Assembly: GCA_030641085.1 (NCBI GenBank)
Contig: DAOWIC010000040.1
Coordinates: 1 to 5,827, forward strand
From: Calditrichota bacterium
GTDB lineage: Bacteria; Zixibacteria; MSB-5A5; GN15; FEB-12
Direction of reading: 5' to 3'
DNA length: 5,827 bases
Under the pieces are notes generated by a model. It had not been told where the DNA came from. It saw only the letters and a program-made list of their open reading frames with translations, and searched no databases. The translations under genes and the position numbers were made by a program. Below are positions 1 to 5,547 of this stretch, piece by piece. Position 1 is the stretch's first letter, and every line of letters begins with the position of its first letter.

Positions 1-621
1 CGAGTTATCGACAATCTGCTGCGCCATCTGCACCATGGCGTTTTCCGAATCGAGCGCCAGGATCGCCCGGGCATGGCCCTCGGTAAGGTGTCGCTCGCGA
101 AGCATCTGCTTGATCGATTCCGGAAGGCCGTTCAGGCGCAGAACATTGGCCACCGCGGCGCGGCTCTTGCCCACCTTGTCGGCCATCTCGTTCTGGGTCA
201 GGCCGCATTCGTCGATCAGGCGGCGATACGCTTCGGCGGTATCGATCGGGTTGAGATTTTCGCGCTGGATATTTTCCACCAGGGCCAGTTCGAGCATGCG
301 CGTGTCGCTGACATCATCCATCAACAGCACCGGCACTTCCTCGAAGTTGGCCATACGGGCGGCCCGGAAACGGCGCTCGCCGGCAATAATAGTATACTCG
401 GACCCATGTTGCTGCACGAGTAGCGGCTGCATGATGCCGTTGGCCTTGAACGAGTCGGCCAGTTCGCGCAACCCGGCTTCGTCAAAGTCGCGCCTCGGCT
501 GCATCGGGTTGGGCGCGATCCGATCCAGCGTAACCGTCCGATACTTCTTCGGCTCGCCGGCGATCTTCTCGTCAGTGGGAATCAGCGCTCCCAGTCCTTT
601 TCCTAATACCAGCTTGCTCAT
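1..621 (-). CDS. parB: Chromosome partitioning protein ParB (Spo0J), N-terminal 207 residues, cut by window edge
   Basis: ParB is the CTP-dependent DNA clamp that loads at parS sites, spreads on flanking DNA and stimulates ParA ATPase to segregate chromosomes. The translation starts MSKLVLGKGLGALIP, the basic LGxGLxAL motif typical of the ParA-contacting N-terminus. Next come the N-terminal domain with NPMQPRRDF (38-46), the nucleotide-binding arginine patch GERRFRAAR (81-89) and the ENIQRENLNPIDTAEAY box (116-132). A helix-turn-helix region (about LTQNEMADKVGKSRAAVANVL, 141-161) recognises parS. The C-terminal dimerisation domain lies beyond the window. The ATG (621-619) overlaps the parA TGA (620-618) as ATGA, and AGAGGTG at 636-630 is a good ribosome binding site 8 bases upstream, so translation is probably coupled to parA. 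The reading frame is open to the edge. Family assignment is very secure. Confidence 0.97.
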   Translation of the reverse strand, partial: MSKLVLGKGLGALIPTDEKIAGEPKKYRTVTLDRIAPNPMQPRRDFDEAGLRELADSFKANGIMQPLLVQQHGSEYTIIAGERRFRAARMANFEEVPVLLMDDVSDTRMLELALVENIQRENLNPIDTAEAYRRLIDECGLTQNEMADKVGKSRAAVANVLRLNGLPESIKQMLRERHLTEGHARAILALDSENAMVQMAQQIVDNS

Positions 622-1376
622 TGGGCCAACACCTCTTTCGTTAGGGACATGTAATTCTCGGCGCCGGTCGAGAGAATATCATAAAGAATGATCGGTTTGC
701 CGAACGACGGCGCTTCCGACAGGCGGACATTGCGCGAGATGACCGTATCGTAGACACGGTTGTCAAAATACCGGCGCACCTCCTGCGAAACCTGGCGCGA
801 GAGGTTGAGACGGCCGTCGAACATGGTCAGCAGCACGCCTTCGATCCTGAGGTCCGGGTTGAGATTGTCCTGCACCAGCTTGATCGTGTTCATCAACTGC
901 CCCAGGCCCTCGAGCGCGTAGTACTCGCACTGGATCGGGATAATCAACGAATCTGCCGCGGTCAGGGTGTTGACTGTCAGCAGGCCGAGCGACGGTGGGC
1001 AGTCGATAATGATATACTCGTACTCGTCACGTATCTGCGATAGTGTCGAACGAAGCCGGGTCTCGCGCGACATCATGTTGACCAGCTCCACCTCCGCTCC
1101 GACCAGGGATATCGATGATGGGATCAGGTTCAGGTAGGGCTGTTGGGTCGGCTGGATAACCTCGCGGACCGCCTTGTTGCCAATAAGGATATCATAGACC
1201 GATGATGTTACATTATCTGTTTCGATGCCGACCCCGCTGGTCGAGTTCGCCTGGGGGTCCATGTCGACCAGGCAGGTCTTGTGCTCAGCCGCCGCGAGGC
1301 AGGAACTGAGATTGACCGCGGTGGTGGTTTTACCGACGCCGCCCTTTTGGTTAGTAATGGCAATGATTTTACTCAA
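618..1376 (-). CDS. parA: Chromosome partitioning ATPase ParA (Soj family)
   Basis: ParA is a deviant-Walker P-loop ATPase that binds DNA non-specifically as an ATP dimer and is released by ParB, moving the ParB-parS complex. In Bacillus-type systems it also affects DnaA. The 252-residue product has the deviant Walker A motif KGGVGKTT (11-18), the Walker A' segment DMDPQANST (38-46) and Walker B YIIIDCPPSLG (121-131). It lacks the N-terminal helix-turn-helix of plasmid type Ia ParA, so it is the short chromosomal type. The start is TTG (1376-1374). It is chosen because AGAGGAG sits 6 bases upstream, a TAG stop lies in frame 18 bases upstream, and the protein aligns with family N-termini (SKIIAITNQKGG). 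The gene overlaps parB by ATGA and follows rsmG after 89 bases that contain a promoter candidate. No key residue is missing. Confidence 0.97.
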   Translation of the reverse strand: MSKIIAITNQKGGVGKTTTAVNLSSCLAAAEHKTCLVDMDPQANSTSGVGIETDNVTSSVYDILIGNKAVREVIQPTQQPYLNLIPSSISLVGAEVELVNMMSRETRLRSTLSQIRDEYEYIIIDCPPSLGLLTVNTLTAADSLIIPIQCEYYALEGLGQLMNTIKLVQDNLNPDLRIEGVLLTMFDGRLNLSRQVSQEVRRYFDNRVYDTVISRNVRLSEAPSFGKPIILYDILSTGAENYMSLTKEVLAQ

Positions 1377-1382
1377 CCGATA

Positions 1383-1389
1383 CTCCTCT
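1383..1389 (-). promoter_or_regulatory. Strong ribosome binding site that fixes the TTG start of parA
   Basis: Read on the minus strand, AGAGGAG precedes TTG by the six bases TATCGG, near-ideal Shine-Dalgarno spacing. No ATG or GTG occurs in frame between the upstream TAG and this TTG, so this site decides the start. A strong binding site paired with a weak start codon may set ParA level; that is inference. Confidence 0.85.
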
Positions 1390-1415
1390 TGCTAAGTAAC
1401 TTCTTAACCCAGAGT

Positions 1416-1444
1416 ATTCTATGCACGCGTGCAAACGTGCGCAA
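1416..1444 (-). promoter_or_regulatory. Candidate sigma70-type promoter for parAB
   Basis: On the minus strand a -35-like TTGCGC (1444-1439) is followed, after exactly 17 bases, by a -10-like TAGAAT (1421-1416; five of six matches to TATAAT). The -35 matches the consensus only in TTG. Transcription would begin near 1409, leaving a leader of about 30 bases containing the parA ribosome binding site. The element lies in the 89-base gap after the tandem rsmG stops (TAATAA, 1468-1463), the right place for parAB to be expressed independently of rsmG. It is predicted from pattern only. Confidence 0.5.
1422..1433. promoter_or_regulatory. 12-bp perfect palindrome TGCACGCGTGCA inside the parAB promoter spacer (possible operator)
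   Basis: TGCACGCGTGCA is its own reverse complement and lies wholly between the candidate -35 and -10. A GCACGT-type half repeat occurs just next to it (1435-1440 region, ACGTGC). A dimeric regulator bound here would block RNA polymerase, so this could be an operator. It is not a parS sequence. No regulator can be named, and a chance palindrome in GC-rich spacer DNA remains possible. Confidence 0.35.
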
Positions 1445-1465
1445 CAAAAATATCGCGCTGTTTTA

Positions 1466-2104
1466 TTACTTTTTTCTGAAGATCGTGAAGCTGTTTTTTT
1501 GTGGGCTCAAATCACTGCGGTAATAATGCGTTACAGCCTCACATTGAGTGTCGTCAATCTCAAACGCGGGTGTGGAAAAGTATATGAAGGCGCCGTCGGA
1601 GCGCAGGACTGTCAGGATTTTTTGCAGCAACGCTTCAGTCAGGGCGACATAGCGCAACGTGATCAGATCGAATTCACGATGGAAGCGGCATTGTTCGAAA
1701 GGCTCGCAGATCAAATCGAGACGGGTATTGGTACGGTCGAGTTCGAGACGGAGGCTGATCCGGCGGAGAGCGCCGCATTTCTTTTGGATCCGTTCGACCA
1801 GAGTGGCGTTGCAAGAGCGTCCCTGCGATGTGAGCGAGAGAATGATCGGCATAGCCGGTAAACCGCCCCCGGAGCCGATATCGAGATAATCGTGTACGCG
1901 GGCGGGATCGATCTTTTCCAGCGGCACCAGCGATTCGAATACGAGTCGCTCAAAACCCTCGCGGATTGTTTCACGTGAAACAAGGTTGATCCGTTCGTTC
2001 TCTTTGGTCAGCCAGCGATAATACAAACCGAGCCTATTATGGGGATCATGCCGGCGGAAGATGGCCCAGTGATCCATAGTCTCGACTTCGTTGGGTTGGT
2101 TCAT
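1466..2104 (-). CDS. rsmG: 16S rRNA (guanine-N7) methyltransferase RsmG (GidB), rather divergent
   Basis: RsmG uses S-adenosylmethionine to methylate N7 of the 16S rRNA guanine equivalent to E. coli G527. The 212-residue product has the pre-motif INLVSRET (39-46), the SAM-binding loop YLDIGSGGGLPAMPI (73-87; families usually show DIGSGAGFPGIPL), LVERIQKK (102-109; compare LVES..KK) and FDLITLRYVAL (145-155; compare FD.VTSRAVA). C-terminal motifs are weaker than usual. I chose the ATG at 2104-2102, which overlaps the mnmG TGA as ATGA and gives a normal distance to the NLVS motif. AGGAG is immediately upstream, but with only one base of spacing. Alternatives are ATG at 2122, which lacks a Shine-Dalgarno, and ATG at 2077. 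The gene ends with tandem in-frame stops TAATAA. It carries a perfect parS site. Its place after mnmG supports the assignment. Confidence 0.9.
   Translation of the reverse strand: MNQPNEVETMDHWAIFRRHDPHNRLGLYYRWLTKENERINLVSRETIREGFERLVFESLVPLEKIDPARVHDYLDIGSGGGLPAMPIILSLTSQGRSCNATLVERIQKKCGALRRISLRLELDRTNTRLDLICEPFEQCRFHREFDLITLRYVALTEALLQKILTVLRSDGAFIYFSTPAFEIDDTQCEAVTHYYRSDLSPQKNSFTIFRKK
1967..1982. promoter_or_regulatory. parS centromere site, perfect 16-bp palindrome, inside rsmG
   Basis: TGTTTCACGTGAAACA is a perfect palindrome and identical to the widely conserved bacterial parS consensus, where ParB loads and closes its CTP-dependent clamp. It lies within rsmG, about 590 bp upstream of parA, where it encodes Val-Ser-Arg-Glu-Thr (residues 42-46; the first T is the third base of Leu41) in a conserved RsmG motif. 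Identity is certain by sequence; binding is inferred from the neighbouring parB. Confidence 0.95.
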
Positions 2105-3969
2105 TCTCCTGACCCGCTCCATTTTTTCAGATGAATCGACAGCACCGCCAGATCGCCCGGCGTGACCCCCTCAATCCGACCCGCCTGACCCAACGAACCG
2201 GGGCGGAAACGCCTGAACTTCTCCCGCGCCTCTTGCTTCAGTCCGGCTATAGTATCGTAGCTAAAATCCGCCGGGATGACCGCACCCTCCATCCGTTTGA
2301 ATTTTTCTATCTCTCTCTGCTGCTTATCGATATATCCTTTGTACCTAATCCAGATCGCCGCCCGCTCGAGCACCTCGCGCTCATGCGACAGCTCACCATC
2401 GAAGCGCGCGATTATCGGCAGCGCCTCATTGATCGTTATCCCCGGCTGCTTGAGCAGGCCCTCCAGGCTAATATTTTCCCGCTTCTGAAATCGCGCTCTC
2501 AATTCGCCCAGATCGGCTACCGCTACCCGCTTCTTCTGGAAGTGCTTGATCTGCTCCCGGGTCGCTTGATCGAGACGCTCGAAATGGTCCGCCTCTGCTT
2601 CATTGATAAGACGGTATTTCCGGGCATATTGGTGGAGCCGGTCACGGGCATTATCTTCACGCAGCGCCAGGCGGTACTCCGCCCGCGAGGTGAAAAGGCG
2701 GTACGGCTCGGTAGTCGAGTGGGTTGTTATATCGTCAATCATGACACCGATATACGCCTCGGAACGGTCCAGCACCAGACCCGGCTCACGCTCAATTTGC
2801 AGGACCGCGTTGACACCGGCAATAAGGCCTTGTCCCGCAGCCTCTTCGTAGCCCGATGTGCCCAGGATTTGACCTGCCAAGAACAGTCCCTCGAGTCGCC
2901 GAGTTTCCAGGGTCGGTTTTACCTGATAGGCGGGGCAGTAATCGTATTCGACCGCGTATCCCGGTTGCGTCACCACCGCCTCTTCGAGACCGGCCACGGT
3001 CCGGATTGCCTGGCGCTGAATTTCCTCCGGAAGGGCGGTCGAAAAACCGTTCGGGTAAACCTCGCTGGTGCCGTTTCCTTCCGGCTCGAGAAAGATCTGG
3101 TGTCGCTCCTTGTCGGCGAAGCGGAAAAACTTATCCTCTATCGATGGGCAATATCTTGGGCCGGTTGAGTTTATCTGGCCGGAGAAAATGGGCGAAGCCT
3201 CAAAATTGGCCGACACAAGCAGCTTCGTCGCGGCGGTCGTGTAGGTCAGGTGGCAGGGGGTTTGATCGAATTGCTCCCGACTGGAGCGTGATGAAAAGAA
3301 CGGGATCGGTGTCTCGCCCGGTTGGATCTCGCATCGCGACCAGTCAATTGTAGCACCGTCGATTCGGGGCGGGGTACCGGTTTTCAGCCGACCGATCTCA
3401 AAACCGAGCGCCCGGAATGATTCAGAGAGCTCCCAGGCTGCTTTCTCACCGATCCGCCCGGCGCGTATCTTCTTCTCGCCGATATGGATAAGCCCGCCAA
3501 GAAAAGTGCCGGTGGCGATAACAATCGCCCTCGAACCAATCCTCCGGCCATCTTCGGTCACAATTCCTACCGCTCGGCCGGCGTCAGCGAGGATTTCGCC
3601 CGCCACGCCCTCGATAACATCAACGGACTCCTGCCGCCGCACGAAGTCGACCACATAGTCGTTGTACTTAATCCGATCCGCCTGGGCGCGGGTTGACCAA
3701 ACCGCTGGTCCGCGCGAAAGATTTAGCCGCCGAAACTGAATGCCGGTGGCGTCAATCGCTTCTCCCATCAAACCGCCAAGCGCATCTATCTCTTTAACTA
3801 CGTGAGACTTACCAACTCCGCCGATAGCCGGATTGCACGACATCAGGGCCAGACGCTTTGCGTCCATAGTAACAATCGCCGCCGTCTTGCCCATCCGCGC
3901 CACCGCCAGAGCCGCCTCGACTCCGGCATGTCCGCCGCCGACTACTATGACATCATATTCAGCCATCAT
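2101..3969 (-). CDS. mnmG: tRNA U34 modification enzyme MnmG (GidA), FAD-dependent
   Basis: MnmG partners MnmE to form cmnm5U (or nm5U) at wobble U34 of tRNAs, using FAD, NADH and methylene-THF; it acts in the cytoplasm as an alpha2beta2 complex. The 622-residue length is typical. Visible are the N-terminal Rossmann FAD motif VVGGGHAGVEAA (9-20), the signature CNPAIGGVGKSHVVKEIDAL with the conserved Cys45, KTGTPPRID (196-204), GPRYCPSIEDK with the second conserved Cys (274), and GLFLAGQILGTSGYEEAAGQ (361-380), the second FAD signature. EPYRLFTSRAEYRL then leads into the helical C-terminal domain that binds MnmE and tRNA. Two ATGs are in tandem (3969 and 3966). GGAG lies 12 bases upstream of the first, and an in-frame TGA lies just beyond it. 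The stop overlaps the rsmG start. A 150-base leader separates it from mnmE. Confidence 0.98.
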   Translation of the reverse strand: MMAEYDVIVVGGGHAGVEAALAVARMGKTAAIVTMDAKRLALMSCNPAIGGVGKSHVVKEIDALGGLMGEAIDATGIQFRRLNLSRGPAVWSTRAQADRIKYNDYVVDFVRRQESVDVIEGVAGEILADAGRAVGIVTEDGRRIGSRAIVIATGTFLGGLIHIGEKKIRAGRIGEKAAWELSESFRALGFEIGRLKTGTPPRIDGATIDWSRCEIQPGETPIPFFSSRSSREQFDQTPCHLTYTTAATKLLVSANFEASPIFSGQINSTGPRYCPSIEDKFFRFADKERHQIFLEPEGNGTSEVYPNGFSTALPEEIQRQAIRTVAGLEEAVVTQPGYAVEYDYCPAYQVKPTLETRRLEGLFLAGQILGTSGYEEAAGQGLIAGVNAVLQIEREPGLVLDRSEAYIGVMIDDITTHSTTEPYRLFTSRAEYRLALREDNARDRLHQYARKYRLINEAEADHFERLDQATREQIKHFQKKRVAVADLGELRARFQKRENISLEGLLKQPGITINEALPIIARFDGELSHEREVLERAAIWIRYKGYIDKQQREIEKFKRMEGAVIPADFSYDTIAGLKQEAREKFRRFRPGSLGQAGRIEGVTPGDLAVLSIHLKKWSGSGE

Positions 3970-3989
3970 CGAATTGCTGCACTCCGCTC

Positions 3990-4020
3990 AATATACTCTT
4001 CACTCACCATCACTGTTCAA
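3990..4020 (-). promoter_or_regulatory. Weak promoter candidate upstream of mnmG
   Basis: On the minus strand TTGAAC (4020-4015) and TATATT (3995-3990) resemble -35 and -10 boxes, but the spacer is 19 bases, longer than the usual 16-18. If used, transcription would start about 15-20 bases before the mnmG ATG. It is the best match in the 150-base mnmE-mnmG gap. mnmG could equally be read through from mnmE, as I see no terminator in this gap. Confidence 0.3.
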
Positions 4021-4045
4021 CCCCTCTGACAGACCGGGCCATGCC

Positions 4046-4061
4046 TGTGTCACGTGACACA
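4046..4061. promoter_or_regulatory. parS-like perfect 16-bp palindrome in the mnmE-mnmG gap
   Basis: TGTGTCACGTGACACA is a perfect palindrome with the parS core TCACGTGA. It differs from the canonical site only at the fourth base and its symmetric partner (T to G, A to C). It lies about 80 bp upstream of the mnmG start and about 2.1 kb from the canonical parS. The symmetric change keeps the two half-sites identical, as expected of a site bound by a dimer. It could be a weaker parS or the target of another protein that recognises CACGTG. Confidence 0.6.
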
Positions 4062-4071
4062 CTTTGTGTGT
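4057..4071. repeat. Short inverted repeat overlapping the parS-like site
   Basis: ACACAC (4057-4062) and GTGTGT (4066-4071) form a perfect 6-bp stem with a 3-base loop. Its lower arm overlaps the right half of the parS-like palindrome, so in RNA or single strands the two hairpins would exclude each other. No T-run follows in the direction of transcription, so it is not an intrinsic terminator. Function is unknown. Confidence 0.5.
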
Positions 4072-4119
4072 TTCTTCTCGTTGCGTGTTTTATCTCACCC
4101 CGTATCTCTTTATGGGTCA

Positions 4120-5505
4120 TCACTTACCAACACAAAACCTGGAGAAAATCTTTCCGAGGATCTCATCGGTATAGATCCGACCGGTGATCTCGTCAATAGC
4201 CCCAATCGCAAGGCGCAGATCAAACGCAGTCAGCTCCGGCGATTCCGATGCCGCCATCTTGCGTCGCGCGGCCCGGAGCGCCTTCAAAGCAACGGCCAGT
4301 TTTTGCTTATGCCGCGCCGAGGTGACCACCAGCCCGTCGGTCAAGTCCGGCATCTTATCGTTTATACGCACGATCAGACTCTTTTTCAGGTCGGCGATCC
4401 CTTTACGGGTCTTGCAGGAAGTCAGCAGTAGATTGTTTGAATCCGCCTGCCAGGCTTTTTCGGCTCCGGCCGGTACAGCATCTATCTTATTGCCTAACAG
4501 TATGATCGCGGTTTTTTCGAGCGCTTTGATATCCGCCTTAAGCTCCGCCTGCCAGTTCTTTTTCGACAAGTCTACCATCCACAGCAAAATATCCGAGCTG
4601 TCGATAATGCGTTTCGCCGATTTCTGCCCGGCCCGCTCGATCTGTCCGCCCCCCCGGCGCAGCCCGGCGGTGTCGATTATATTCACCTTGAACCCGCCCA
4701 GATCGATCCATTCCGAGAGGTAGTCACGGGTAGTTCCCGCGGTCGGCGTAACCAGCGCCCGCTCCTGCCGCAGGAGCAGGTTAAACAGCGATGACTTACC
4801 GGCGTTGGGGCGCCCGCCGATCGCAATCCGGTAGCCTTCGTCGATAATTCTGCCACCCGTATAGCTTTCAACCAGCTCCCCGATGCTCCCAATCGTGCGG
4901 TCGAGCATCTCAACCAGCCTCCTGCTGCCGGCGGCGTCGATATCTTCTTCGGGGAAGTCAATCGAGGCCTCAATCTCGGCGGCGATATCGACCAGTGCCT
5001 CGCGCAGCACGGTCACATGCTCCGCATATGCTCCCAGAAGGTGCTCCCGAGCGGCACCAAACGAAGAATCGGTGTTGGCGGCGATAATTTCCGCCACTGC
5101 CTCGGCTTTGGCCAGATCGATCCGTCCGGAGAGGAACGCCAGGCGGGTGAATTCGCCCGGCTCAGACATTCGTGCGCCATCGTTAACAATTTGTTGCTGA
5201 ATAAGTTGCACCACCTGTCGGCCGCCGTGGCAGAATATCTCCACCTGTGGCAGCCCGGTATAGGAGCGTCCGGCCGGCATATAGACCGCCATCACCTCGT
5301 CGATCACATTACCGTCACGCCCGACAAAATGCCCATACCGCATAAGGAAGGGCTTGAATTGTGGGGAGTCTTCCGAGGTGGACCTGAAGTGACTTTCAAG
5401 AAAAGACAAGCTGCGCTTGCCGGCTATGCGGAGAGCGGCGATGCCACCCTCGCCGGGTGGCGTGATAACAGCGACTATTGTTTCGTCGCAACGACCGGCA
5501 GCCAT
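4120..5505 (-). CDS. mnmE: tRNA U34 modification GTPase MnmE (TrmE)
   Basis: MnmE is the potassium-activated, G-protein-like GTPase that supplies the one-carbon unit from methylene-tetrahydrofolate for U34 modification together with MnmG. The 461-residue product has the N-terminal folate-binding domain (DETIVAVITPPGEGGIAALR, 7-26; VEIFCHGG, 88-95; PGEFTRLAFLSGRIDLAKAE, 116-135). A helical domain with an inserted G domain follows: G1 GGRPNAGKS (230-238), G2 AGTTRD (256-261), G3 DTAGLR (278-283) and G4 NKID (339-342). The C-terminus ends FCVGK, with the essential cysteine at 458 in the CxGK motif. The only in-frame ATG, GTG or TTG before the conserved DETIVAV is at 5505. It has no Shine-Dalgarno and sits in the loop of a perfect hairpin, so the true start is uncertain. 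An upstream ATG at 5543 is one base out of frame across an A9 run. Confidence 0.97.
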   Translation of the reverse strand: MAAGRCDETIVAVITPPGEGGIAALRIAGKRSLSFLESHFRSTSEDSPQFKPFLMRYGHFVGRDGNVIDEVMAVYMPAGRSYTGLPQVEIFCHGGRQVVQLIQQQIVNDGARMSEPGEFTRLAFLSGRIDLAKAEAVAEIIAANTDSSFGAAREHLLGAYAEHVTVLREALVDIAAEIEASIDFPEEDIDAAGSRRLVEMLDRTIGSIGELVESYTGGRIIDEGYRIAIGGRPNAGKSSLFNLLLRQERALVTPTAGTTRDYLSEWIDLGGFKVNIIDTAGLRRGGGQIERAGQKSAKRIIDSSDILLWMVDLSKKNWQAELKADIKALEKTAIILLGNKIDAVPAGAEKAWQADSNNLLLTSCKTRKGIADLKKSLIVRINDKMPDLTDGLVVTSARHKQKLAVALKALRAARRKMAASESPELTAFDLRLAIGAIDEITGRIYTDEILGKIFSRFCVGK

Positions 5506-5543
5506 GCTGCCGGTCGTTGTTTTGACTTTTTTTTTGCCGTCAT
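5475..5543 (-). other. Short overlapping reading frame with A9 slippery run at the mnmE start
   Basis: An ATG at 5543-5541, four bases after the yidC TGA, opens a 22-codon frame (MTAKKKSKQRPAAW..., stop TAG 5477-5475) overlapping the first codons of mnmE. Its codons 4-6 are AAA AAA AAG, containing the heptamer A AAA AAG known from the dnaX -1 frameshift. Six bases later a 14-bp hairpin begins. A -1 shift (or one extra A in the run) would carry ribosomes into the mnmE frame, giving an N-terminus MTAKKKVKTTTGSMAAG. Only weak AAGG precedes the ATG. This may be a coupled leader frame, a real frameshift start, or a homopolymer error in the sequence. Confidence 0.4.
5489..5519. repeat. Perfect 14-bp inverted repeat with the mnmE ATG as its 3-base loop
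   Basis: CAACGACCGGCAGC (5489-5502) and GCTGCCGGTCGTTG (5506-5519) are exact reverse complements separated by CAT, which is the mnmE ATG on the minus strand. In the mRNA this would form a stable GC-rich stem-loop with the start codon in the triloop and no free ribosome binding site. On the plus strand the hairpin is followed by TTTT-GAC-T9, resembling an intrinsic terminator for antisense transcription. There is no T-run on the minus-strand side, so it should not terminate the yidC transcript. Confidence 0.85.
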
Positions 5544-5547
5544 TTTA

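Noticed and set aside
35..691. A 218-codon plus-strand open frame across parB and the parA end
   Set aside because: It is serine/arginine-rich, antisense to the conserved parB frame, and has no recognisable motif; it is a shadow frame.
1441..1465. Possible rsmG terminator (GCGC...GCGC with a T5 run)
   Set aside because: The stem is only 4 bp with a long loop, and the T-run lies inside the loop rather than after the stem.
1569..1577. DnaA-box-like TGTGGAAAA
   Set aside because: It differs from TGTGGATAA, is single, and is inside rsmG coding sequence; no cluster or AT-rich unwinding region is present, so there is no support for oriC in this window.
2105..2122. Six-residue longer RsmG start at ATG 2122
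   Set aside because: It lacks a Shine-Dalgarno sequence and would overlap mnmG by 22 bases; the ATGA junction at 2104 matches the parA-parB junction and gives a usual N-terminal length. It cannot be wholly excluded because the AGGAG next to 2104 is too close.
2131..3168. A 345-codon open frame on the plus strand opposite mnmG
   Set aside because: It is fully antisense to a well-conserved gene, its product resembles no family I know, and it has arginine/leucine-rich shadow composition. It follows from codon bias of mnmG.
4761..4777. Inverted repeat GCTCCTG-CCG-CAGGAGC inside mnmE
   Set aside because: It lies in the conserved G-domain coding region (LLRQERAL), has no T-run, and a 7-bp arm is plausible by chance in GC-rich coding DNA.
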